Assembly: GCF_004365355.1 (NCBI RefSeq)
Contig: NZ_SODP01000001.1
Location: 1,681,473-1,745,472, forward strand
DNA: 64,000 nucleotides
DNA from: Kribbella pratensis
Lineage (GTDB): Bacteria > Actinomycetota > Actinomycetes > Propionibacteriales > Kribbellaceae
Reading direction: 5' to 3'
Positions 34,252 to 41,945 of the stretch are shown here, piece by piece. A program made the translations under genes and the position numbers. The notes under the pieces were generated by a model. It had not been told where the DNA came from, ran no database searches, and saw only the letters and a list, made by a program, of their open reading frames with translations. The stretch's first letter is position 1, and each line of letters begins with the position of its first letter.

Positions 34252-35082
34252 ATGCGATTCGTCTCGCTCGTACACGTCGAGGTGAACTGTTCGGTCCCTG
34301 ACGACGCGGACTTCGCCGCGGTGACACGCGGGTGGTTGGAGTCTGGGGTGGCGTTTTTCCCCGCGTTGTTCGACAAGGTCCTTTCCGGAGCGGCCAGCGC
34401 GGGGTTCGTGGACCAGCCCCGGGGCGCGCGGATGTCACACCGGAAGTTCTCGAAGCGCGGATGGGAGCAGCGCCTGGCCGGACTGGAGACTCGGCCGCTG
34501 GGCCTGACCCTGTCGATGTGGGACGACTCTGAGGAAGATCTCGGAAGCGCGGAGATCACCGCGATCGACGAGCACTTCGACCAGCCCGGGCAGGTGCGGC
34601 TGACGCTCAACGCGTGGGCGCCGGAGTTGTCGGCTGCGGGCGCCGGCGAACGGTGGATGTCGTTCCTGGCCGAGTGCGTCGGGTCCCGGTCGGTCTACTA
34701 CGGGCAGGTCGTCCTCGACGGCAACATCAACCACACGACCTCGCTCGACATGGCCCTCAAACGCAATCCCATCGACTCGATCGGGGAGAGCGCGAAGTTT
34801 CTGCGCGGCTACGGCTGGATCACCTTGTGCCCGGCGGTACTGGCGGACCGGCTCGGTGGTGTGGCTGGTCTCGAGGCATCCGGAGCGTTCGCCGCGGTTC
34901 GGTCGCTGACCAGTGGCGATGTGTTGCTGCTGGCGACCGCGACCCCGCAGGAATTCGATCAAGCCGCGCTGCGCCGAGTGTGGAGCGCGGTGGCTCCGGT
35001 CCTCCCGCCCGGCCAACCGAAGCTGACCACCGGCTCCGAGCACAACGAGGTAATCCTCGACGACGCGGCAGACGCGAGCTGA
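34252..35082 (+). CDS. Hypothetical protein, possibly DUF3396-like
   Basis: This soluble 276-residue protein begins MRFVSLVHVEVNCSVPDDAD. It ends with a segment (FLRGYGWITLCPAVLADRLG, later VWSAVAPVLPPGQPKL) that recalls the C-terminal part of DUF3396/type VI immunity-like proteins. That likeness is from memory and weak. GGAGGAG precedes ATG 34252 and sets the start. It stands alone beside a 1-kb decayed region. Confidence 0.65.
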   Translation: MRFVSLVHVEVNCSVPDDADFAAVTRGWLESGVAFFPALFDKVLSGAASAGFVDQPRGARMSHRKFSKRGWEQRLAGLETRPLGLTLSMWDDSEEDLGSAEITAIDEHFDQPGQVRLTLNAWAPELSAAGAGERWMSFLAECVGSRSVYYGQVVLDGNINHTTSLDMALKRNPIDSIGESAKFLRGYGWITLCPAVLADRLGGVAGLEASGAFAAVRSLTSGDVLLLATATPQEFDQAALRRVWSAVAPVLPPGQPKLTTGSEHNEVILDDAADAS

Positions 35083-36109
35083 CGCAGTAGACGGATCGGC
35101 GCGCTGGTGCGTCCCGGGAGCGCTGGATCAGGCTCCCGACCCAGCTCGACCAGCTCCGTCGGAGGGCCGGGTGCCAGCTGGGTTCAATCGCAAACCTCCC
35201 TGTGCAGCAAAACGATCGGGTCTTCCACAGTTCGGTTCGCGTCATGCGTAAGGGCTTGCCGGTGCCTCCGGGCCGGCGTCAAGGTCGCGGTCACAGCATC
35301 CGCGTTGGCACTCATCGATGCGCAGTTCGGATTGGCGCCATGGTCGGCTCTCGAGCGTCACGGCAGATATCCGGCTCCGGCGACGTGCGCGAGCGGAACG
35401 ACGTCCGTCAGGCGGTGGACCGGCTTAAGACGGTCCATTGAAGAGCCGGAGAAGCGGACGGGTCGCGCCGACGCAGCGACAAGATCTTCCTCGATCAGCG
35501 CAGGCAAGCTCCGGTGGTCAGGCCTACCCCGGCTGGCCGGCTCTGATCTGCGCGGGTGCCCGAGTACGGCGAGGTGGTGCAGCGTTGGAACGACGAGCGG
35601 CTGCACGTCGGACTCCAGGAGCGATTCGAGAAGGTCGAAGGCGGCGCGGGACGGCGCGGGTCCTCGACGTACACCTTGATGAGCTGGAGCCTGTGCTCGG
35701 TCGCGAACGCCTTGAGCCGTCGACCGGGTCGCGAGGAGTTCCCCGATGTTGCGCACAAAGGAGCACTCCGGCCACGGTGAGGTCATCTGGCAAGACGGGC
35801 CGACTGCTCGGATAGACGGTTCGCGCTGGGACAGACGTCGGCCGCGATGAGGACAGGCCCGGCTGTCCGAGATCCTGGACGATCGGCAGTCCGGTTCGGC
35901 CCACACCGACGAGCGCAAATGGCAACAAGGGCAGCATTATCGACCTCGGGTCGCCCCTCACCAGGTGAGGTCCCTTGCCCAGGCAAACACTAGCGGTCGC
36001 CCCCAGGATGTTCCCGGCGTGCCTCGGGTGCTCAGAACTTCGTCGGGTGGCAGTGCGGGATCGCCGCAGGAGACCTCGTCGGCTCGTGCGGGTTCGGAAT
36101 CTGCGCCTG
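35083..36109. other. 1-kb region without an intact gene
   Basis: No frame here has convincing coding character over its full length. The only recognisable content is the resolvase-like remnant at about 35560-35760. The rest is high GC with many short shadow frames and looks like gene decay next to a lone hypothetical gene. Confidence 0.5.
35560..35760 (-). pseudogene. Frameshifted resolvase-domain-like remnant
   Basis: One minus frame reads RRLKAFATEHRLQLIKVYVE (about 35665-35725). A second, after a shift near 35650, reads AAFDLLESLLESDVQPLVVP and then TLHHLAVLGHP. Together they resemble the resolvase N-terminal-like domain found in many actinobacterial regulators. The frameshift and missing ends indicate a pseudogene. 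Confidence 0.4.
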
Positions 36110-36679
36110 TTACGTCGAGCGGCCGGTGAGTTTGTCGCGGAGGCGGTCGACCAGTCCTACGCCGGGGCCGACGAGTTTGTGGAAGAGTTCGGCGTTCGGT
36201 GCGCCGGGGTGTGGTCTGGTGGGAGCGAGCTTTTTCGCGTGCTCGACCTTGTCCTTCAGTTCGACCAGGGTGGCGGCGGGGAGGTTGGCCCGCAGCTGCG
36301 GGAAGTGCTCGGTCTCCTCGTCCTGCACATGGTCGACGAGTACCTGTTGTAGTTGCCGGAGCGTGTCCTCGAACTCAGTGGTTCCGGCGTCAGCGCCCTC
36401 GAGTTGCTTCATAAGCGTCTCGAGTTTCTTGTGCTCGTTGATGTCGTGCTCGACAGCCTGGTCGCCGTTGGGGAGGTGGTCGCGCATCGCGGGGTAGACG
36501 TACATCTCCTCAGCGACCGAGTGCCTGACGAGTTCCGCGATGAGCTGGTCGGTCAGTTCTCGCCGTTCGTCGGCGTCGCTGGATGCGCTGATCTGGTTCG
36601 CAAGCTCCCGCGCCTCTTTGTGGTCCTCGGTCAGGACATCGATCACATCCTGGTCGGTGCTGCCGCCGGTGGAGACCAT
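36110..36679 (-). CDS. Hemerythrin HHE domain protein
   Basis: The 189-residue protein has helix-bundle metal ligands DVLTEDHKEAREL (first His/Glu), LIAELVRHSVAEEMYVYPAM, DINEHKKLE and LVDHVQDEETEHFPQL. It probably binds a di-iron centre and O2 or NO. AGGAGAAGCTG precedes ATG 36679. The sequence TGGGTACCGGCG (minus strand) 33 bp upstream is shared with the next gene, which suggests a common stress promoter. Confidence 0.9.
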   Translation of the reverse strand: MVSTGGSTDQDVIDVLTEDHKEARELANQISASSDADERRELTDQLIAELVRHSVAEEMYVYPAMRDHLPNGDQAVEHDINEHKKLETLMKQLEGADAGTTEFEDTLRQLQQVLVDHVQDEETEHFPQLRANLPAATLVELKDKVEHAKKLAPTRPHPGAPNAELFHKLVGPGVGLVDRLRDKLTGRST

Positions 36680-36711
36680 CAGCTTCTCCTTTGTCCTCAG
36701 GGATGATTCCG

Positions 36712-36723
36712 CGCCGGTACCCA
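36712..36723 (-). promoter_or_regulatory. Candidate -10 element TGGGTACCGGCG (copy 1)
   Basis: This 12-bp sequence lies 33 bp upstream of the hemerythrin start and is identical to 37042-37053 upstream of the next gene, at nearly the same distance. GGGTAC resembles the -10 box of SigB-like stress sigma factors. Confidence 0.45.
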
Positions 36724-36788
36724 CCCCGGAACCTCGAAAGCTCCTGAGGCCGCGCCATTCAGTGGCAAGCGCGCAGCGGTTGTGGCGG

Positions 36789-37010
36789 TCAGCTCTTCGA
36801 GGCTGCCTTGCCGCCCTTGCGGCCGGCCTTCTTCTTCTGGGCGGTCGTGCCGCCCTGGCTGCTGTTGCCGCCCTTGCCGCTCTGCTTGCCGCCGTGTTCG
36901 CTCGACTTCGGGGAGTTGGCGATCTTCGCCGCACGCTGCTTCGACATCCCTTTGTCCTTGAGGGCTTCGTACTGCTTCTCGTTCTTCACGTTCGCTGACG
37001 TTCCGGGCAT
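36789..37010 (-). CDS. Small basic Lys/Gly-rich protein (DUF7218-like)
   Basis: The 73-residue protein begins MPGTSANVKNEKQYEALKDK, followed by GMSKQRAAKIANSP, then a Lys/Gly/Ser-rich disordered tail. This matches small actinobacterial DUF7218-type proteins, sometimes annotated as plasmid-stabilisation related. GGAGGTACTG precedes ATG 37010. It shares an upstream 12-bp motif with the hemerythrin gene, so both are probably stress-induced. Confidence 0.78.
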   Translation of the reverse strand: MPGTSANVKNEKQYEALKDKGMSKQRAAKIANSPKSSEHGGKQSGKGGNSSQGGTTAQKKKAGRKGGKAASKS

Positions 37011-37041
37011 CAGTACCTCCACGAGACGTGGTCTGTTATGT

Positions 37042-37053
37042 CGCCGGTACCCA
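37042..37053 (-). promoter_or_regulatory. Candidate -10 element TGGGTACCGGCG (copy 2)
   Basis: Identical to 36712-36723 and placed 32 bp before the start of the small basic protein gene. Conservation of both sequence and spacing argues against chance. Confidence 0.45.
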
Positions 37054-37210
37054 ATCGTGAAGACTCTCACCGTACTTCGGCGAGCGGGGCCGGCCGCCGA
37101 GGGTGCCCGAGTGTCGCGTGCGGCGCGGCGCCGTCCCGGGGCCGATCCTCGTGGGCGCTGGTGACCGGGATCAGCGTTATCGGCGTGACAGCGAATAGCG
37201 AGTGATGAGA

Positions 37211-37936
37211 TCAGAGCTTGGTTCGTACACCCGGTTCGGTCGTGACTCTGCTGACCTGGTCGAGCAGCCCGCCCTGCATCGCGACCTTGCCCTCGCCGTG
37301 CCGGCCCAGCGGAAGAACTGTCCGCCCGAGCGCATCCTCCAGGCCGGCGCCGAAGGCTGTGTACAACGCCAGGAGCACGAGTGCGACCCCCAACGCCCCG
37401 CTGAGACGTTCCCATCCGGTGCTGCCGGACAGTTCGTAGCCGCCGGCAACTATGAAGCGGATGGCAGCCAGACCGAACACCGATGCAACGACGAGCTTGT
37501 TGGTCGAGGCGGTGATGCCGACCAGCACCATCGCCGTACCGCTGAACAGGAGGAACATTCCGAGTGCGTCACTGGTGGTGCCGGGCGGTGAACTGTGCAG
37601 CACCAAACCGATCACCAACCAGGTCAGCGAAAGGACGCCCATCGCGGTACCCACCGTGCCATCGCGACCGATGAACGCGAACACCGAAGCCAGCAGTTGG
37701 GCGATGAACGCGAACCCCATCAACACGACAGCCACGCTCTTGCCCTGGGCGGCCGGGATCCAGCCCAGCTGCAGCCCTGCCAACGTCCAGCTGGCGGCGC
37801 CGAGTCCGTATAGGCCGATCGAGGTTGGAGACCCGATCGGCCGCAAGGCGATAACCACACCCTCACGGACGGTGTCCGGAGTGGTGGCATCAGCTGGCTC
37901 CAGCGGAGCGGGACTGGATTTCTGTGGATCGCTCAT
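37211..37936 (-). CDS. GPR1/FUN34/YaaH-like membrane protein
   Basis: The 241-residue protein has six transmembrane helices (from SPTSIGLYGLGAASWTLAGL onward) in the pattern of the acetate/succinate transporter-like GPR1/FUN34/YaaH family, although the typical NPAPLGL motif is degenerate here. It may carry small acids or CO2/ammonia-like solutes. GGAGAGGCG precedes ATG 37936. The upstream 280-bp spacer carries the palindrome at 38174-38192. Confidence 0.65.
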   Translation of the reverse strand: MSDPQKSSPAPLEPADATTPDTVREGVVIALRPIGSPTSIGLYGLGAASWTLAGLQLGWIPAAQGKSVAVVLMGFAFIAQLLASVFAFIGRDGTVGTAMGVLSLTWLVIGLVLHSSPPGTTSDALGMFLLFSGTAMVLVGITASTNKLVVASVFGLAAIRFIVAGGYELSGSTGWERLSGALGVALVLLALYTAFGAGLEDALGRTVLPLGRHGEGKVAMQGGLLDQVSRVTTEPGVRTKL

Positions 37937-38173
37937 CGCCTCTCCTGCATCGAACGGCAATGGTCAGGTGCCCCCGCGAGAGGTCAGAGAAACCGAGGGG
38001 AGTGAGAGCCGCGCAGACGACGCCACGAGAGATCAACCCGCGGGCGCGAGGAGCCGCGAACTACGTTTGCAGGGAATCTTCTGGGAGCTGTGCGCCCTCA
38101 TGCATGATGTGAACTGGTTGCCGCCCGTGTGGATCAGGCGTCGGTCGTGGCAGTTGGGATCGGGAATCAGCTG

Positions 38174-38192
38174 TTGTTGCTAAGGGCAACAA
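38174..38192. promoter_or_regulatory. Palindrome TTGTTGC-N5-GCAACAA (site 1)
   Basis: A perfect 7-5-7 inverted repeat, about 240 bp upstream of the YaaH-like gene. It shares the core GTTGC-N5-GCAAC with sites at 44333-44347 and 58278-58292. Probable transcription factor operator. Confidence 0.5.
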
Positions 38193-38216
38193 GGCGACGT
38201 CGGACGGCATTGCCGG

Positions 38217-38456
38217 TCATTGTGGCTTGCCGTTCTCGTTCCACTGCTGGAACAGGTCGACCCGCTCGCTCGGCCAGGCGCTGTCGCACGGCATCGTGCC
38301 TTCCCGGAGACGGGCGAGGATCCGGTCGGCGTGCAGGCTGACGTCGTCGTACGACCAGAGGTCGAAGCGGTTCAGCATCGAGCGGCGGTCGCGTTCCCGG
38401 AACAAGGGTTTGATGGCGGCCTCGAAGCCCGTTGGATCATTGGTGTCGTCGGCCAT
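38217..38456 (-). CDS. Small conserved actinobacterial protein
   Basis: The 79-residue soluble protein contains IKPLFRERDRRSMLNRFDLW, SYDDVSLHADRILARLREG and TMPCDSAWPSERVDLFQQW, a conserved Trp/Asp-rich pattern recalled from other actinobacteria. The function is unknown. The start at 38456 follows GGAGGAGCC. It is isolated between the palindrome-bearing spacer and a methyltransferase gene. Confidence 0.78.
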   Translation of the reverse strand: MADDTNDPTGFEAAIKPLFRERDRRSMLNRFDLWSYDDVSLHADRILARLREGTMPCDSAWPSERVDLFQQWNENGKPQ

Positions 38457-38510
38457 GGCTCCTCCTCGCGTCCGGGGTGGACCACAGCGTAACCCCTGGC
38501 CGGACTCGTG

Positions 38511-39281
38511 CTAGCTGTGGCGGCGGGCGAGGTGGATGTCTATTTGGGCGTTGATTTCGACGGTTTGGGGGAGGGCCTCGAGGGTTCGGCGGAAGACCTC
38601 GTCGCGGTCGGCGGGTGGGAGCATTACGTAGGCCGACACCGTTGAGAGGTGTCCGACGTAGTCGTGCGCGGTCATCGTCAACAGTCGTTCGATCGTTGAC
38701 TGCCGGACGTCGGTGAACCACTCGGACTGCTCGAGCTCCGTGCCGGGCCATTGCATCGGGCGGTCCGCGGGTGTGCCGTCGGGAGAGGGGACGCCGTCGT
38801 CCTCCAGGTACGGCGCACGGGCGGCGCGTGCGGCCTCGTCGAGGTCGGGGTCGGCCAGCCCGATGGGTACGCCGAACGAGGCGAACACGCCACCGGGCCG
38901 GACAAGGGAGGCCATGCGCTCCCACCGGCCTTCTGGGTTGGTCCAGTGGAGGGCGGCGGCCGAATAGACCAGGTCGTACGACGAATCCAGCGGCAGGTCT
39001 TCGAACGCGGCCTGCAGCGTCGTGACGTTCGCGGGTAGGTGTTTGTGCAGCTCCGCGAGCATGGCCGCGTCGGGCTCGGTCGCGGTGATCGCGATCCCGG
39101 CCTGCGCGAACAGACGGGTCGCCTTGCCTGTCCCGGCGCCGATCTCGAGCGCGGTCCGGATCTGCTCGCCGGCGTACGACGTCACCAGATCGAGGAGTTC
39201 CACTGGATATCCGGGCCGGAACCGTTCGTACGCCTCTGCCACGGCCCCGAAACTCAACGCACGCACAACCATGCCCGGCAT
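38511..39281 (-). CDS. Class I SAM-dependent methyltransferase
   Basis: The 256-residue methyltransferase has SAM motif I LEIGAGTGKATRLFAQAG, then ATEPDAAML and the YDLVYSAAALHWTNPEGRW motif of the small-molecule methyltransferase family. The substrate is unknown. ATG 39281 is preceded by GGAAGG; ATG 39272 is also possible. Confidence 0.9.
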   Translation of the reverse strand: MPGMVVRALSFGAVAEAYERFRPGYPVELLDLVTSYAGEQIRTALEIGAGTGKATRLFAQAGIAITATEPDAAMLAELHKHLPANVTTLQAAFEDLPLDSSYDLVYSAAALHWTNPEGRWERMASLVRPGGVFASFGVPIGLADPDLDEAARAARAPYLEDDGVPSPDGTPADRPMQWPGTELEQSEWFTDVRQSTIERLLTMTAHDYVGHLSTVSAYVMLPPADRDEVFRRTLEALPQTVEINAQIDIHLARRHS

Positions 39282-39333
39282 CCTGGCACCTTCCACGACT
39301 CAGCGCTTGTCAATTTCTGCCCGAAGCCGGGAG

Positions 39334-40293
39334 CTAGGCGCCGCGGATGACGCGGTCGCCGAGGTCGGAGCGGTGGTAGAGGACCGAGCGGCCGTGGCGG
39401 GCTGAGGTCAGGAGGCCGGCGGCTTGTAGGGCTCGGAGGTGTTGGTTGATCGCGGTGGGGGTGACGTTGAGGCGGACGGCTAGTTCAGTGGTGGAGGTCG
39501 GGGTTTCCAGGAGGGACAGGAGGCGGGCTCGGGCGCGGCCGATCAGGTTTGCGAGGGCGGCAGGGGGCGTTGCCACGGAAGATTGCCAGAGGGTGCCCAG
39601 GCCTCGGGCTGGGTAGATGAGATGGGGTGGCTCGTCGGGGGAGATGGGAGTTGCGGCGCGGCGGCTGAAGAGGGAGGGGGTGAGGGTGAGGCCGCGGCCG
39701 GCGGTTGAGGTGCGGTACGAGAGGTCGCTGCGGAGGTGGATCCGGAGGACGGTGTCGTCCAGCCGGACATGGGGGTCGATGTCGGTGAACATCGCTGCCA
39801 GGCCGGCGTTCGCCATGACTCGGCCGCGGTAGACGATGTCGGCCTCGAGGATCGTGCGCATCCGCGTCCAGTACGGCTCGAAGCAGGCGTCCCAGTAGTC
39901 GCGCAGCGCGGCCAGCAGACGGCGGAGGACGGTGGCCGGGCGGCCCCGGATTGCCGACGGCAGAGCGCCAGGATGAACCTCGGCGAGATCCGCGCGGACG
40001 ACCCCAGGAGGAGTGCCCACAAGCGCCGTTAGCTCGTCCTCGATCCTGCCCAGCGGACTGAAGGGCCGAGGTGTGAGGAAGTCCGGCGTCCACAGCGCCT
40101 CGTTGGTCAGTGCGTTCAGCAGCTCCAGGTCGAGCCCAGAGCGTGCCGGCTCGGTGGCCCGCAGCCAGGGCAGTTGCAAGGGGAACCGGCCGGGGTCGCG
40201 CAGTGTCCGGAGGGACAGCACCAACTCGTGCAACGGTGAGATCGCGAACCGCACCTCGCCGAGATCGTTGCCCGCGAGCTCGTACTCGATCAT
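39334..40293 (-). CDS. ArsR-type winged-helix regulator with N-terminal DUF5937-like domain
   Basis: This 319-residue regulator has a large N-terminal domain (1-230: MIEYELAGNDLGEVRFAISP, and so on) and a C-terminal ArsR-type HTH (STTELAVRLNVTPTAINQHL, RALQAAGLLTSARHGRSVLY). It is divergent from an MFS exporter gene with a 55-bp spacer holding a palindrome, the standard layout of a regulator with its efflux target. Confidence 0.85.
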   Translation of the reverse strand: MIEYELAGNDLGEVRFAISPLHELVLSLRTLRDPGRFPLQLPWLRATEPARSGLDLELLNALTNEALWTPDFLTPRPFSPLGRIEDELTALVGTPPGVVRADLAEVHPGALPSAIRGRPATVLRRLLAALRDYWDACFEPYWTRMRTILEADIVYRGRVMANAGLAAMFTDIDPHVRLDDTVLRIHLRSDLSYRTSTAGRGLTLTPSLFSRRAATPISPDEPPHLIYPARGLGTLWQSSVATPPAALANLIGRARARLLSLLETPTSTTELAVRLNVTPTAINQHLRALQAAGLLTSARHGRSVLYHRSDLGDRVIRGA

Positions 40294-40320
40294 GAAGCAG
40301 TACGCTACATCTCTGGCTCC

Positions 40321-40347
40321 CGACAGCATCCGATGCGACAACTGTCG
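40321..40347. promoter_or_regulatory. Nested palindromes in the ArsR/MFS spacer
   Basis: CGACAG (40321-40326) and CTGTCG (40342-40347) form an outer inverted repeat. Inside it, GCATCCGATGC (40326-40336) is a perfect 11-bp palindrome. Both sit between the divergent starts (40293 and 40349) and are a likely operator for the ArsR-type regulator. Confidence 0.5.
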
Positions 40348-40348
40348 C

Positions 40349-41602
40349 GTGCCTGAACTCCTCCGTGATCCCGTCGAACGCGCGCTCGCCTCCGCCGTGG
40401 CCGCGCTGTCGCTGTCCCGCGGCATGTTCTTCGCCGTCAGCGCCCTCTACTTCACCCGCGGAGTCGGGCTGTCCGCGGCCACCGTCGGCATCGGGCTCAC
40501 CGCGGCCGGCGCGGTTGGCGTTCTGGCGTCGTACGTCGGCGGGCGGCTCAGCGACCGCTACGGTGCGGACCGGTTGCAGCAATGGACGCTGGCCGCCAAC
40601 GGAGCCGCATTGCTGGCGTATGCCCTTGCCGGCAACGTCATCAGCTTCATCGTGATCGCGGCCTGCGTCTCCGGCACCCGCGGCCTGCAGAGCACCGCCC
40701 AGGTGACATTGCTCGCCCGTTGGTACGTCGGCCCGGAGCGGGTCACCGTTCGCGCCAGGCTGCGGGTGGTGATGAACGTCTTCATCGGCGGCGGCAGTCT
40801 GCTCGCGGGGCTCGCGCTGCTGGTCGACACGACAGCGGCGTACCGCCTGACAGTTGTCCTGGTCGGCGCGGTTACGATGCTCGGCACCGTGCCGCTGATC
40901 GGTCTGCGTCGCAGGGTCGACGGACTGGCGGCACGCATGGACGCGTCGAGCGGAGCTGCGGTATCAGTGCGTGGCAGGTCCCCGTTGCGCGATCGTACGT
41001 ACGTCGCGTCGACGATCCTCAACGCCATACTCGCGATCCAGTTCGGACTGACCTCGGTCGGGATACCGCTGTGGGTCGCCGACCACACCGATGCACCGAC
41101 GGTCGTCGTGTCAGCGCTGCTGCTGGTCAACACCGTCTATGTGGCGCTCTTCCAAGTCCGTGCGTCCCGCCGCGCACAAGACCTCCGCACTGCTGGACAG
41201 TCGGTACGACGAGCAGGCCTGTTCTTGCTGGCCGCCTGCGTCCTCTTCGCGTGCGCTGGGTACGTCGGCACCGCAACAGCAACCGCCCTACTGCTCCTCG
41301 CCGCACTTGCCGCGTCCGCGGCCGAGACCCAAGGCGAGGCCGGAGGGTGGACCATGGCCTTCGATCTCGCCGACCCCGCTCGCGCCGGCGCGTACCAAGG
41401 GCTCAGTCAGACCGGCTATGCGGTCGCCCAGATGCTTAGCCCGGCCGTTGTCACCACCAGCGCGATCGACCACGGCACACCAGGCTGGATCGCCCTCGGC
41501 GCACTCTTCGCAGCCACCGGCGCTGCGACGGCAGTACTCGCCAACCAGGCAGCCGCCCGCAGAAACCACCACCAGGCCATCACCGGAATGCCAGTCGGCT
41601 AA
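40349..41602 (+). CDS. MFS transporter
   Basis: The 417-residue protein has twelve predicted transmembrane helices and the MFS loop motif GGRLSDRYGADRLQQW between helices 2 and 3. Probable drug or metabolite exporter controlled by the divergent ArsR-type regulator. GTG 40349 (VPELLRDP) follows the operator directly and has no Shine-Dalgarno, so the transcript may be leaderless. Confidence 0.88.
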   Translation: MPELLRDPVERALASAVAALSLSRGMFFAVSALYFTRGVGLSAATVGIGLTAAGAVGVLASYVGGRLSDRYGADRLQQWTLAANGAALLAYALAGNVISFIVIAACVSGTRGLQSTAQVTLLARWYVGPERVTVRARLRVVMNVFIGGGSLLAGLALLVDTTAAYRLTVVLVGAVTMLGTVPLIGLRRRVDGLAARMDASSGAAVSVRGRSPLRDRTYVASTILNAILAIQFGLTSVGIPLWVADHTDAPTVVVSALLLVNTVYVALFQVRASRRAQDLRTAGQSVRRAGLFLLAACVLFACAGYVGTATATALLLLAALAASAAETQGEAGGWTMAFDLADPARAGAYQGLSQTGYAVAQMLSPAVVTTSAIDHGTPGWIALGALFAATGAATAVLANQAAARRNHHQAITGMPVG

Positions 41603-41615
41603 GACCACCGTTTGA

Positions 41616-41945
41616 TCACTCGAGGGTGTGTTGGACTGCGATAGTCCGCGGTAGGTCGGTGAGTTCGAGGGCGGCTCGGAGGGGGGAGTCCGGGGGGACG
41701 ACGATGCGGAGTTCCTGGCGAGTGTGGGTGAGTCGTTCGGCGAGGCGGAACAGCATCGCGATGCCGGAGCTGTCGAGGTACGCGGTCTCGGTCAGGTCGA
41801 CGGCGATGGCGGTTGCGTCGAGGGATGCGACGCGGCTGATGGCGTCCCGCACCTCAGCGGCGTTGGTGAGGTCGACTTCGCCGGAGATCCGCACGACCTG
41901 GACGCCGTTGCTCGTCCAAGCGTCGACCTCTGCGTACGCCGTCAC
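41616..41945 (-). CDS. STAS-domain anti-sigma factor antagonist
   Basis: This 109-residue STAS protein has the phosphorylatable Ser in TAYLDSSGIAML, as in SpoIIAA/RsbV. It binds an anti-sigma kinase when dephosphorylated. GTG 41945 overlaps the stop of the upstream MASE1-PP2C gene (GTGA), so a phosphatase and its likely substrate are co-translated. Confidence 0.92.
   Translation of the reverse strand: MTAYAEVDAWTSNGVQVVRISGEVDLTNAAEVRDAISRVASLDATAIAVDLTETAYLDSSGIAMLFRLAERLTHTRQELRIVVPPDSPLRAALELTDLPRTIAVQHTLE

Noticed and set aside
35107..35961. Several open frames of 120-190 codons on both strands
   Set aside because: None has coherent codon use or a domain over its length; only the short resolvase-like stretches are recognisable, and they need a frameshift.
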